Positions 9,318 through 20,769 of a stretch of DNA of 64,000 nucleotides are shown piece by piece; within the stretch, counting starts at the first letter, position 1, and each line of letters opens with the position of its first letter. A model generated the notes under the pieces. That model was not told the DNA's origin. It did no database searches and saw only the letters and a list, made by a program, of their open reading frames with translations. Source of the stretch: Algihabitans albus (GTDB lineage Bacteria > Pseudomonadota > Alphaproteobacteria > Kiloniellales > DSM-21159); NCBI RefSeq assembly GCF_003572205.1, contig NZ_QXNY01000002.1:496001-560000 (forward strand). The letters run 5' to 3'. The translations under genes were made by a program, and so were the position numbers.

Positions 9318-9530
9318 GAAACGAAACCCCTTCTTGATCTCACGCGACGTGCCACCGGCGCGGGAGCCTAACGAACAGCTTGCCCAAGGGAAACAAGCAA
9401 GCAACGCTGCCTTGTGGAAAAGGCACCGCCGGGGAGTCGCCAAACGCCCCGGCGGCGTCCATATTGGCGTCTGGCGAGTCCCCGACAGTCCGACTCGCCC
9501 TGCCCCAAAACCGCGAGTAGACGAGAGGCC

Positions 9531-12434
<2,904 letters not shown>

Positions 12435-12490
12435 ACGTGACAGCCGGACCGTAGCACCGCAGGCCACCGCGATCTGGCCCGGAAAGACGA

Positions 12491-13681
12491 ATGACAATGC
12501 CTGACAACCTATCCATGACGGCTCCGCGCCCGGATCTGCGGGAAACCCTCGAGTGGCTGACCACACGGGCCATGCAGGAGGTACGGCGCGCCAGCTTCCT
12601 GCTGGCCGGGACCTGCCAGCGGCTCCGCGAAGGCGGTCTGCCGATCGACCGCGCCAGCCTGCATATTCTTCAGCTGCATCCGCTGTTCTCGGCCCGCACC
12701 CTGGTCTGGACCTCCGAAACCGGCGGGACGGTGCAGGTGGACCGCGCGCATGGCGTCCAGAACACCGAGATGTATCTGCGCAGCCCGATCAAGCCGATCT
12801 ATGACGGTGGCCCGGCCTTGCGGCGGCGGCTGGAGGTGGCCGACGACGACCTCGACTTCCCGATCCTCCACGACCTCAAGGCTCAGGGCTTCACCGACTA
12901 CACCATCCGGCCGATCTTCTTCTCGCGCGGCCAGAACATGGCGATCAGTTTCACCACCAGCCGGATCGGCGGTTTCACGGACGCCGACATCGCCGCGCTC
13001 GATCTCGTGCTGCCCACCTTCAGTCTCGCCCTCGAGCTTCAGGAAACCCAACGCACCGCGCAGATGCTGTTGGAAACCTACATCGGCCCGATCGCTGGCG
13101 AAAACGTTCTGGAAGGCTCGATCCGGCGTGGCGACGGCGCCATGATCCACGCCGTCGTCTGGTACTCCGACTTGCGCGATTTTACCGGCCTGTCGGAGAC
13201 GCATCCCCTCGATGAGGTGCTGGACGTTCTCAACCGCTATTTCGACGCGATCTGCGCCTCGGTCACGGGGCATGGCGGTGAGATCCTGAAGTTCATCGGC
13301 GACGGCGTGCTGGCGATCTTTCCCATTGAGGAGCGCGGCGCCGGAGATCGCGAGATGGCGGTGATGGCCTTGAAGGCCGCCCGGCAAGCTCTGCAGACTC
13401 TGGAAGACCAAGGGAACGTGCACTGCGGTATCGCCCTGCATCTGGGCGATGTGATGTACGGCAACGTCGGCGCGCGCGACCGGCTCGACTTCACGGTGAT
13501 CGGGCCGGCGGTAAACCTGGCGACCCGCCTTGAGCCGCTCACGAAAGGTCAGACACCGCCGCTGGTCGTCTCCGACGAATTCCTGCGGGCCTGGGGCGGC
13601 AAGGCCCGCTCGCTCGGCAAGACGCAGCTCAAGGGAATCCAAAAGCCGCGCGAGGCCTTCGTGCCTACCTTCGAAGACTAG
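12491..13681 (+). CDS. Class III adenylate/guanylate cyclase with N-terminal sensor-like domain
   Basis: The 396-residue protein probably makes cAMP. Residues 1-190 form an uncharacterised input domain with GLPIDRASLHILQLHPLF. The cyclase domain follows, with metal-binding WYSDLRDFTG, then EILKFIGDGVLAIF, and VIGPAVNLATRLE holding the transition-state Asn and Arg. The Lys of KFIGD matches the adenine-selecting Lys of adenylate cyclases. No membrane helices are seen, so it is cytosolic. It lies 56 bases after uvrA. A paralogue with the same layout is at 20770-22035. Its stop TAG overlaps the end of an intergenic repeat. Confidence 0.9.
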   Translation: MTMPDNLSMTAPRPDLRETLEWLTTRAMQEVRRASFLLAGTCQRLREGGLPIDRASLHILQLHPLFSARTLVWTSETGGTVQVDRAHGVQNTEMYLRSPIKPIYDGGPALRRRLEVADDDLDFPILHDLKAQGFTDYTIRPIFFSRGQNMAISFTTSRIGGFTDADIAALDLVLPTFSLALELQETQRTAQMLLETYIGPIAGENVLEGSIRRGDGAMIHAVVWYSDLRDFTGLSETHPLDEVLDVLNRYFDAICASVTGHGGEILKFIGDGVLAIFPIEERGAGDREMAVMALKAARQALQTLEDQGNVHCGIALHLGDVMYGNVGARDRLDFTVIGPAVNLATRLEPLTKGQTPPLVVSDEFLRAWGGKARSLGKTQLKGIQKPREAFVPTFED

Positions 13682-13812
13682 AGCCTGTTGTGATCGTATG
13701 GAATCGCTTCGCGGTTCCGCCGATCACAAGAAACAGACTGTAACGCCCTGAATCTAGACTAGATTTAACGTAATCGCCGGACCCACTTATTGGGTCCGAC
13801 TGATCACTATCT
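13678..13812 (-). repeat. Palindromic intergenic repeat, copy 2 (inverted)
   Basis: Read on the minus strand this matches copy 1 at 8665-8798 along its whole length, with an indel of about three bases. Conserved blocks include AGATAGTGATCAGTCGGACCC, GTTAAATC, and GCGGAACCGCGAAGCG. The first hairpin is a perfect CGGACCCA/TGGGTCCG stem here. The left end CTAGAGC supplies the stop codon of the cyclase gene, and TAG for the convergent lipase-like gene lies three bases beyond the other end. Confidence 0.85.
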
Positions 13813-13815
13813 GAT

Positions 13816-14853
13816 CTAGAAGCGTACTCCAAGGGTCAGGGCGCCGAAGAGGTCGTACTGATCGTCCTCTTCCTGTTCTGGCGAGCGCAGCACGGTGGTG
13901 AAGACCAGCCGCGCGCGGTCATAGGACAGGGCGGCGCCGCCCTGCAGATCGAAGACGACGTTGTTCTTTTCCACCGACTGGCTGTCGCGGAAGGTGTTGC
14001 CGTCCAGGAAGATGTTGCGCGCGACCGCCCGTGCCTCGCCGCCGCCGAAGAGATACCAGCCGAGCTTCTTCTCACGCGTGAAGAACTCGGAACCGGGAAC
14101 GGAAGGCCGGATCCGGGGCGGTCCGAAGTCCCGGTCGGGCAGGCCTCCCCCGATCCGGAAGGTGGCGCCCACGCCGGCATGAGTCATGACGTTGCCCACC
14201 GAGGCGCCGGCGTGAGGCAGGACGTCGGCCTGCATGCCCAGGAACCGGCCCGGCGCCCGGAACCGCCACTTGCGCTCGTAGGAGAGCACGAAGCCGGGTT
14301 CGTTCTCGAGCTGGTTGTCCCAGCCGTCGGCCTCCGGGACGCCGATGAAATTATGGAAGGTGTTCTGAACGAACTCGCCTTGTGCCAGAGGCCCGACCAC
14401 ACCAAGATCGAGGTTTACGGCTTCATAGTTCCTGTAGGCCTCGTCATAGGCGACCACGCCGAATCCGAAGTACAGCCAGGCCGCATAGGGGCGGTCGTCA
14501 TCGATCGGATTCTCCGCCCCTGTGTCTTCCGGTGTGAAGATGCTCTGACCGAGCGCCAGCTTCCAGCGCCGGTTCGGATAAGGATCGGGAAACGGAACCG
14601 ACGAAGCCCAGCTCTGCAGCGTTTGCTCGGGGCGCCGCCAATCCTCGCCCCCACAACCGCCGTTGACCTCGGGCGACAGCAGCGACAGCCGCGTTCCGTG
14701 CGTGTAGTTGCGGTCGGTTCCGGCGATCCGGTCGTTTTCGACCTGAAGGCTCGCGATGACGTCGCATTCCGGCAGATCGTCAGCCAGCGCGGGCGCGACC
14801 GGTAAAAGCGCGGCGGTGCCAACGGCAGCGGCGAGCAAGACCATAAAACGCAT
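13816..14853 (-). CDS. LpxR-family lipid A 3'-O-deacylase, outer membrane
   Basis: LpxR-family (DUF2219) proteins are outer-membrane beta-barrels that remove the 3'-acyloxyacyl group of lipid A. The 345-residue protein has a signal peptide (MRFMVLLAAAVGTAALLPVAPALA) and then the family hallmarks ENDRIAGTDRNYTHGTRLS and DDRPYAAWLYFGFG, followed by alternating beta strands ending in GVRF, a barrel-like terminal Phe. Start is ATG 14853 with GGAAGG upstream, giving a proper signal peptide. Enzymatic activity is inferred from family; substrate use in this organism is unknown. Confidence 0.88.
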   Translation of the reverse strand: MRFMVLLAAAVGTAALLPVAPALADDLPECDVIASLQVENDRIAGTDRNYTHGTRLSLLSPEVNGGCGGEDWRRPEQTLQSWASSVPFPDPYPNRRWKLALGQSIFTPEDTGAENPIDDDRPYAAWLYFGFGVVAYDEAYRNYEAVNLDLGVVGPLAQGEFVQNTFHNFIGVPEADGWDNQLENEPGFVLSYERKWRFRAPGRFLGMQADVLPHAGASVGNVMTHAGVGATFRIGGGLPDRDFGPPRIRPSVPGSEFFTREKKLGWYLFGGGEARAVARNIFLDGNTFRDSQSVEKNNVVFDLQGGAALSYDRARLVFTTVLRSPEQEEDDQYDLFGALTLGVRF

Positions 14854-15096
14854 CGAGGTACCGACCTTCCGCAGTCTTTGGGCGCGCGACATTGCCTCAG
14901 GCGCAGGCCGCCGAACAGCATAGCGTAAACGATGTCGCGCGCTTGTTCGCACCATGCCCTACGTAACGCACCGGTCGTAGGCAACTTGCGGACGAGATCG
15001 TGATAGTCTCGATCGGATAGCGAGTCCATGAGGTCGTAAATCGCTTTCTAGTCCTTTGGTTGCACCGGCAGGCTGCCTCGGGCTATCTGTCGGACC

Positions 15097-16497
15097 ATGA
15101 CGGCCACACAAAAAGCTATTCACGTCGTGGGCGGCGGTCTCGCAGGGTCGGAGGCCGCCTGGCAGATCGCCAGGCGCGGCGTACAGGTCGTGCTGCACGA
15201 AATGCGCCCGACACGCGGGACCGAAGCGCATCAGACCGACGGATTGGCCGAACTGGTCTGTTCGAACTCCTTCCGCTCGGACGACGCGCTCAACAATGCC
15301 GTCGGTCTGCTGCACGAAGAGATGCGGCGCTGCGAATCTCTGATCCTGCGCTGCGGCGATGCCCACAAGCTGCCCGCGGGCGGCGCATTGGCCGTCGACC
15401 GCGACGGCTTCTCGGCCGCTGTAACCGCCGCGTTGGAGACCGAGCCGCTGATCGCCATCGAACGCGGCGAGGTCGAAGGCCTGCCGCCGGCCGACTGGGA
15501 CTCGGTCATCCTGGCGACGGGTCCCCTTACATCGCCGGCCCTGGCCGAAGCGATCGGCAGCTTGACCGGAGAAGCCCAACTCGCCTTCTTCGACGCCATC
15601 GCCCCGATCGTCTACCGCGAGACCATCGACTTTTCGAAGGCCTGGATGCAGTCCCGCTACGACAAGCCGGGCCCCGGCGGCTCGGGCAAGGACTACGTCA
15701 GCTGCCCTTTCACCAAGGAGGAGTACGAGGCCTTCGTAGCGGCTCTGCTTGCGGGAGAAACCACGGACTTCAAGGACTGGGAGAAGAATACGCCCTACTT
15801 CGAGGGCTGCCTTCCGATCGAGGTCATGGCTTCGCGCGGCATCGACACCCTTCGCTACGGCCCCATGAAGCCAGTGGGCCTGACCGATCCACGAACCGGG
15901 CGGCAGCCCTACGCCGTCCTACAGCTGCGCCAGGATAACGCGCTCGGGACGCTCTACAACCTGGTCGGCTTCCAGACCAAGCTGAAGTATGGCGAGCAGA
16001 GCGCCGTTTTCCGCATGATTCCGGGACTGGAGACGGCGGGTTTCGCGCGCTTGGGCGGGCTGCACCGCAACACCTTCATCAACGCACCGCGTCTGCTCGA
16101 CGGCGAACTGCGCCTGAAGCTGCAGCCCCGCTTGCGCTTCGCCGGCCAGATCACCGGGGTAGAAGGCTATGTCGAGTCCGCCGCCGTCGGCATTCTGGCC
16201 GGTCGCTTCGCGGCGGCGGAACACCTTGGCGAGGTGCAGACCCCGCCGCCACCGACCACGGCACTCGGTGCCTTGCTCGGTCATATCACGGGCGGTGCGG
16301 ACGCCGAGACCTTTCAGCCGATGAACATCAATTTCGGGCTCTTGCCACCGCTCCCGGCCGGAGCGGACGGCAAGAAGCTCAAGAAACGCGAACGAAAGCC
16401 GGCCATGGCCCGACGCGCGCTGAGCGATCTGGAGGCCTGGCTGGGCGGCCCGGCGCCGGATCTTGGACGGTCCGGCAACCGGCAGGCGGCGGAGTAG
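15097..16497 (+). CDS. trmFO: Methylenetetrahydrofolate-tRNA-(uracil-5-)-methyltransferase
   Basis: TrmFO makes ribothymidine at position 54 of tRNA using methylenetetrahydrofolate and FADH2. The 466-residue protein has the FAD-binding motif [13 protein letters not shown] near residues 10-22, and the family segments [28 protein letters not shown] and [10 protein letters not shown]. Length matches the family. The C-terminal tail is rich in Lys and Arg. The TerB-like gene begins seven bases after its stop, so the two are probably one transcript. Confidence 0.96.
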   Translation: MTATQKAIHVVGGGLAGSEAAWQIARRGVQVVLHEMRPTRGTEAHQTDGLAELVCSNSFRSDDALNNAVGLLHEEMRRCESLILRCGDAHKLPAGGALAVDRDGFSAAVTAALETEPLIAIERGEVEGLPPADWDSVILATGPLTSPALAEAIGSLTGEAQLAFFDAIAPIVYRETIDFSKAWMQSRYDKPGPGGSGKDYVSCPFTKEEYEAFVAALLAGETTDFKDWEKNTPYFEGCLPIEVMASRGIDTLRYGPMKPVGLTDPRTGRQPYAVLQLRQDNALGTLYNLVGFQTKLKYGEQSAVFRMIPGLETAGFARLGGLHRNTFINAPRLLDGELRLKLQPRLRFAGQITGVEGYVESAAVGILAGRFAAAEHLGEVQTPPPPTTALGALLGHITGGADAETFQPMNINFGLLPPLPAGADGKKLKKRERKPAMARRALSDLEAWLGGPAPDLGRSGNRQAAE

Positions 16498-16504
16498 ACC
16501 GGGC

Positions 16505-16948
16505 ATGGCATTCCTGGCCGACCTCCGCGAGCTCTTTCAGACTCAAGCCGAACGTCTGCGAAACCGCCCGTTTTTGCAGGCGGCCATGGCGGCTTCGGCT
16601 CTGGTGGCGACCGCCGACGGCGAGGTTTCCTTCTCCGAGCGCGTCCGGGTCGACGAACTGCTGGGAAGCCTGGAACTGCTGAAGCTCTACGACGTCCATA
16701 CCGCGGTCGACCTCTTCAACGACTACGTGGCCGCTCTTGAAAAGGACCGCGACGAAGGCGGCGACGAAGGCCGTGCCGAGGTCTTCGCGGCGGTGGAGAA
16801 GTTCGCCGAGGATCCGCAGTGCGGGCATCTGTTGCTCCGCATCAGCCGCGCGGTCTGCGAGGCGGACGGCGCTTATGTCGAGAGCGAGCGGCGCGCCGTC
16901 GAGGAACTGGCCAAGCGGCTGAACCTGCCGCCTCACCTGCTCGTCTAG
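16505..16948 (+). CDS. TerB-family protein
   Basis: This 147-residue all-helical protein carries the TerB (tellurite-resistance B) core: ASALVATADGEVSFSERVRVDELL near residues 30-55 and a second acidic motif CEADGAYVESERRAVEEL near 118-136. TerB domains bind divalent metal through such acidic pairs. No other ter genes are nearby, so tellurite resistance should not be assumed; here it follows trmFO by seven bases. ATG 16505 is preferred over upstream starts because those lie inside trmFO. Confidence 0.85.
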   Translation: MAFLADLRELFQTQAERLRNRPFLQAAMAASALVATADGEVSFSERVRVDELLGSLELLKLYDVHTAVDLFNDYVAALEKDRDEGGDEGRAEVFAAVEKFAEDPQCGHLLLRISRAVCEADGAYVESERRAVEELAKRLNLPPHLLV

Positions 16949-16957
16949 CGGCCTAAA

Positions 16958-17920
16958 CTAGCGGCGGTCCTGACGCGCCTCGCGGGCGATGTCGGCGCGG
17001 CGCTGGTCTTCCTCGCTGAGCAGGCCTTCGTGGCGGAACAGCAGGACCAGGACCAGCAATAACCCGATCAGCCCCATGCGCAGCGCACCGGCCTGCGTGG
17101 CCAGCTCCGGCGGCAACCACCCGGTCACGATCTGGCTGCCCGACCAGATGCCCCAGATGACGAAGGCGCCCAGCACCGCGCCCTTGCTGTTGCCGGACCC
17201 GCCGGCGATCAACATCACCCAGACCAGAAAGGTCGTCTGTAGCGGCACGAAGGCTTCCGGGCTGATGAAACCGACGAAGTGAGAGTAGAGCGCGCCGCCG
17301 AGCCCCATCAGGGCCGCACCGAGGACGAAGGACTGAAGGCGGAAGGACTTCACCGTCTTGCCCGACGCCAGGACGGTCAGTTCGTTCTCGCGAATGGCGC
17401 GCAGCACCCGACCCCAGGGCGCGCGGCGGGCGCGTTCGACCAAGAGAAAGATGACCAGGACGCACAAGAGCACCAGAACCATGTTGGCGAGCGCCATGCC
17501 TTCCGGACCGAGATCGGAGAAGGGCCGCGGCACGCCGCCGATGCCCCGCACCCCATTGGTCAGCCACTCCTCGTTCTTCAGGAAGAGGCGCACGATCTCG
17601 GCAATGCCGATGGTGGCGATCGCCAGATAGTCGGCCCGCAAGTTGAGCGTGATCAAACCGATCAGAAGCGCAAGGATCGCGGAGACCAGCATCGCGCCGA
17701 GGAACCCGACCGGCAGCGGCAGCCCGAGACCGCCCGCGAAGGTGGCCGAGGGTTCGATGGTGAGCAGAACGGAGGTGTAGCCGCCGACGGCCACGAAGGC
17801 GACGATGCCGATATTGAAGAGTCCCGTCAGGCCCCACTGGACGTTGAGAGCCAGCGTCCAGACCGCGTAGATCCCGGCGATGGTGATGAAGAAAATCGCG
17901 TAGTTGAGCAGAGGGTCCAT
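16958..17920 (-). CDS. livM: Branched-chain amino acid ABC transporter permease LivM
   Basis: LivM is one of the two membrane subunits of a high-affinity importer for leucine, isoleucine, valine or related compounds. The 320-residue protein has about eight to ten helices. It shows the family sequence NVQWGLTGLFNIGIVAFVAVGGY near residues 27-50 and the coupling-helix region RENELTVLASGKTVKSFRLQSF. It is the last gene of livGFHM and ends nine bases from the convergent TerB gene. No periplasmic binding-protein gene is in this cluster, so substrate specificity cannot be fixed. Confidence 0.93.
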   Translation of the reverse strand: MDPLLNYAIFFITIAGIYAVWTLALNVQWGLTGLFNIGIVAFVAVGGYTSVLLTIEPSATFAGGLGLPLPVGFLGAMLVSAILALLIGLITLNLRADYLAIATIGIAEIVRLFLKNEEWLTNGVRGIGGVPRPFSDLGPEGMALANMVLVLLCVLVIFLLVERARRAPWGRVLRAIRENELTVLASGKTVKSFRLQSFVLGAALMGLGGALYSHFVGFISPEAFVPLQTTFLVWVMLIAGGSGNSKGAVLGAFVIWGIWSGSQIVTGWLPPELATQAGALRMGLIGLLLVLVLLFRHEGLLSEEDQRRADIAREARQDRR

Positions 17921-17943
17921 GACGTCGTCGTTCCTCTCCGCGC

Positions 17944-18819
17944 CTAGGTGCTGCTGCCGGCGAAAATGCCGCGCGGTCTGACGATCAGCACCAAAACCAT
18001 GATCCCGAAGGAGACGGCAGGCTTGTATTCGGGCGGGATCACCATAGTCGAAAGTTCCTGGGCCAACCCGATCGTCATTCCGCCGGCGATCGCGCCGTAG
18101 GGCCTGCCGATCCCACCGAGAATCGCCGCCGCGAAGATCGGCAATAGCAATTGCCAGCCGAGATTCGGATGAAGTTGCGAATCCATTCCGGCGAAAATGC
18201 CGCCGACCGCGGCCAAGGCGATGCCGATGCCCCAGGTCCAGAGCACGACCTTCTCGGTATCAATGCCGGTAATCTGCGCCAGGTCCGGATTGTCGGACAT
18301 GGCCCGCATCGCCTTGCCGACCCGAGTGTGCTGCAGAAAAAAATGCAACGACGTCACCAGACACAGGGCGCCGCCCATGATGATCAGGTGGTCCGGCTTG
18401 ATCCGGACAGCCCCGTCGCCAAAGGGGATCACGTAGGGCAACTGGATGCCCTGGGCATAGACCTGAACGTTGGGACCCCAGATAATCTGTACCGCCGAGC
18501 GCAGAATCAGCGCGACACCCACGCTGGCGATCAACAGAATCACAGGCCGCGTGCGCCTGAGCCGTCGATAGATCAAACGGTCGGCGATCAGAGCGACCAC
18601 CAAGGTGGCAAGGGCGGCGATGGGGATCGAAACCAGGATCGGCAACTGTGCCGTCGCTACCAAACTCAAGGCAAAGTAGGCGCCGAGCGTCATGAAGTCG
18701 CCGTGCGCGAAGTGCGCAAACTTCAGAATGCCGTAGGTCAGCGACAGGCCGATCGCGCCCAGCGTCAGAATGCTGCCGAGCACCAGGCCGAAGAAGACGA
18801 GCTGAAGGAGTTCCGCCAT
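17944..18819 (-). CDS. livH: Branched-chain amino acid ABC transporter permease LivH
   Basis: LivH is the second permease of the Liv importer. The 291-residue protein begins with hydrophobic helices and the motif GLVLGSILTLGAIGLSLTYG, followed by FAHFAHGDFMTLGAYFALS, which is diagnostic for LivH. The segment MRAMSDNPDLAQITGIDTEKV is the ATPase coupling loop. It lies nine bases after livF and 23 bases before livM in one operon. Confidence 0.94.
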   Translation of the reverse strand: MAELLQLVFFGLVLGSILTLGAIGLSLTYGILKFAHFAHGDFMTLGAYFALSLVATAQLPILVSIPIAALATLVVALIADRLIYRRLRRTRPVILLIASVGVALILRSAVQIIWGPNVQVYAQGIQLPYVIPFGDGAVRIKPDHLIIMGGALCLVTSLHFFLQHTRVGKAMRAMSDNPDLAQITGIDTEKVVLWTWGIGIALAAVGGIFAGMDSQLHPNLGWQLLLPIFAAAILGGIGRPYGAIAGGMTIGLAQELSTMVIPPEYKPAVSFGIMVLVLIVRPRGIFAGSST

Positions 18820-18828
18820 TTCTGTCCG

Positions 18829-19530
18829 TCAGCCCCCCAGGAACATCTCGGCGACCTCACGGTTCGCCAGCAAGTTCGCGGCGGTGTCTTCGTAGCGGTT
18901 CTGCCCGGCGGCCAGGACGTAACCGCGATTGGCCATCTTGAGGGCCTGCTTGGCGTTCTGCTCGACCATCAGGATCGAGACACCGAGCTCGCGGTTCACG
19001 TCGCGGATCGCGTCGAACATGTCGTTGACAACGGCCGGCGCCAGACCAGCGGTCGGCTCGTCGAGCAGCAGCAGCCGCGGCTCCAGCATCAGGGCACGCC
19101 CCATCGCCACCATCTGGCGTTGCCCGCCCGAGAGCTGCCCGGCCGGCTGTCGCCGCCGGTCCCGCAAGATCGGGAAGAGCTCGTAGACCTTTTGCCGTTG
19201 CGCCTCGAAGTCGTCGCGCCGCACGAAGGCGCCCATGTCCAGGTTTTCCGACACCGTCAGACTCGGAAAGACGTTCTCCGTCTGCGGCACGAAGCCAATC
19301 CCCTGGGAGACGATCTTGTTGGGCGCCAGGTTGGTGATGTCCCGGCCATCGAACCGCACCGCTCCCTCGCGCAGGTGAACCAGCCCGAAGATCGCCTTCA
19401 TGGCGGTCGACTTGCCGGCTCCGTTCGGTCCGATGATCACCACGATCTCAGCCGGCGCCACGACGACCTCGACGTCGTGCAGAATGTCGGCGCCGCCGTA
19501 TCCTCCGGTCATCCCCTTGGCTTCGAGCAT
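18829..19530 (-). CDS. livF: Branched-chain amino acid ABC transporter ATPase LivF
   Basis: LivF is one of the paired cytoplasmic ATPases energising the Liv importer. The 233-residue protein has Walker A GPNGAGKST near residues 34-42, Q-loop FVPQTENVFPSLTV, signature LSGGQRQMVAMGRAL, and Walker B LLLLDEPTAGL. Its compact size is typical of LivF. It begins five bases after the stop of livG and leads into livH. Confidence 0.95.
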   Translation of the reverse strand: MLEAKGMTGGYGGADILHDVEVVVAPAEIVVIIGPNGAGKSTAMKAIFGLVHLREGAVRFDGRDITNLAPNKIVSQGIGFVPQTENVFPSLTVSENLDMGAFVRRDDFEAQRQKVYELFPILRDRRRQPAGQLSGGQRQMVAMGRALMLEPRLLLLDEPTAGLAPAVVNDMFDAIRDVNRELGVSILMVEQNAKQALKMANRGYVLAAGQNRYEDTAANLLANREVAEMFLGG

Positions 19531-19535
19531 CCGCC

Positions 19536-20327
19536 TCAGGCCTCCGTCACGCCGAGGTAGGCCTCGAGAACGGCGCGGTTGCTCCGGATCTCTTCCATGC
19601 TGCCTTTGGCGAGCACCCGCCCCTGGGCCATCACGATCACCGGGCTGCAGAGTTCCGCGATCATGTCCATGTCATGCTCGATCACGACGAAGGTGTAGCC
19701 GCGATCTTCGTTCAGCCGATGAATCGTTTCGGTCAGCTTGCCCAAGAGAGTCCGGTTGACGCCCGCAGCCGGCTCGTCGAGCAGCACGACGCGCGGCTCG
19801 GTCATCATCGTGCGGCCGAGTTCCAGCAGCTTCTTCTGTCCCCCGGACAACCGGCCGGCCAGTTCGTGGCGCAGTTCGTAGAGATTGAGGAACTGCAAGA
19901 CCTCCTCGGCCCGCTCGCGAACCGCACGCTCCTCACGGCGGACACGTCCCGGCCGCAACCAGGCCGCCCAAACCTGCTCTCCGCTCTGATCCCCCGGGAC
20001 AAGCATCAGGTTTTCCAGCGCCGTCATTCGGGGCAATTCATGTGGAATCTGAAAAGTCCGTACCAACCCCCTATGAAACAAAGCAGGTGGACTCAATCCC
20101 GTAATGTCGTGCTCGTCCATCAGGACACGCCCGGAGTTGGGCTTCAGAAAACCGGCGATGATCGAGAAGAGCGTCGTCTTGCCGGCGCCGTTGGGGCCGA
20201 TCACCGCCGTGATCGAGCCGGCGGGCACGTCCAGCGTACAGTCGTCCACAGCCATCAAGCCGCCGAAGCGCTTGACGAGGTTTTCGACTCTGATCACCGA
20301 AATTCCAGACAGGTCATGCGACGCCAT
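19536..20327 (-). CDS. livG: Branched-chain amino acid ABC transporter ATPase LivG
   Basis: LivG is the partner ATPase of LivF. The 263-residue protein has Walker A GPNGAGKTTLFS, signature LSGGQKKLLELGRTM and Walker B VVLLDEPAAGVN, plus the C-terminal segment VIVMAQGRVLAKGSMEEI typical of LivG. It is the first gene of the livGFHM operon. The roughly 100 bases upstream (20328-20426) are the likely promoter region. The livK-type binding protein must be encoded elsewhere. Confidence 0.95.
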   Translation of the reverse strand: MASHDLSGISVIRVENLVKRFGGLMAVDDCTLDVPAGSITAVIGPNGAGKTTLFSIIAGFLKPNSGRVLMDEHDITGLSPPALFHRGLVRTFQIPHELPRMTALENLMLVPGDQSGEQVWAAWLRPGRVRREERAVRERAEEVLQFLNLYELRHELAGRLSGGQKKLLELGRTMMTEPRVVLLDEPAAGVNRTLLGKLTETIHRLNEDRGYTFVVIEHDMDMIAELCSPVIVMAQGRVLAKGSMEEIRSNRAVLEAYLGVTEA

Positions 20328-20426
20328 TCAACCGTAGCGTAACAAAAAGATCGCATGTGCTAGACGAGCCGACCCGTCCTGTCCAGGATCATTCACCCGG
20401 ATCAACCCGCCGGACCTGCGGAAAAC

Positions 20427-20681
20427 TCAGACGTAGAGGCCTTTACGGCGCGATGGGGTCTGAGGGCGCGCCGAACCGCTCTTGCCGCCCCCGCGCCCTG
20501 CGCGCCGGCGGTCCATGACGTAGTCGAGCTTCTTCATCGCCAGATCCTCGAGCGCGGCTTCGCCCCGCAGAGGGTCGCCAACGATCGACGCCTCAATGCC
20601 GGTCGCGACATCGATTGCCGAAACCTTCACGTAGGCGCCGCAAGGCAAGAACTCGATAATAACGTCGCGAGACTTGGCCAT
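20427..20681 (-). CDS. Small conserved alphaproteobacterial protein (DUF6898-like)
   Basis: This 84-residue protein begins MAKSRDVIIEFLPCGAYVKV and continues SAIDVATGIEASIVGDPLRGEAALEDLAMKKLDYV, ending in a basic Arg/Gly/Lys tail. It resembles the short DUF6898 family found across alphaproteobacteria, which has the same beta-hairpin core with VKVSAID and a following helix. The function is unknown. It sits alone between livG and the second cyclase gene, transcribed the same way. Confidence 0.7.
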   Translation of the reverse strand: MAKSRDVIIEFLPCGAYVKVSAIDVATGIEASIVGDPLRGEAALEDLAMKKLDYVMDRRRAGRGGGKSGSARPQTPSRRKGLYV

Positions 20682-20769
20682 GCCGACAGACTTTCGTCAG
20701 TGAAGGTCAAGGAAAGGTTAAGCAAAAGGCCACCGGCCCCGCTGTGGCCCGTTCGGCGTCGCGGCAGGG

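Noticed and set aside
9430-9500. GC-rich inverted repeats in the ssb-uvrA gap as possible SOS or terminator signals
   Set aside because: They lack the GAAC-N7-GAAC pattern and have no T tracts; with this base composition such arms are common.
16505-16948. TerB-like gene as part of a tellurite-resistance or phage-defence island
   Set aside because: No other ter genes or mobile features are nearby; it follows trmFO as a lone small gene.
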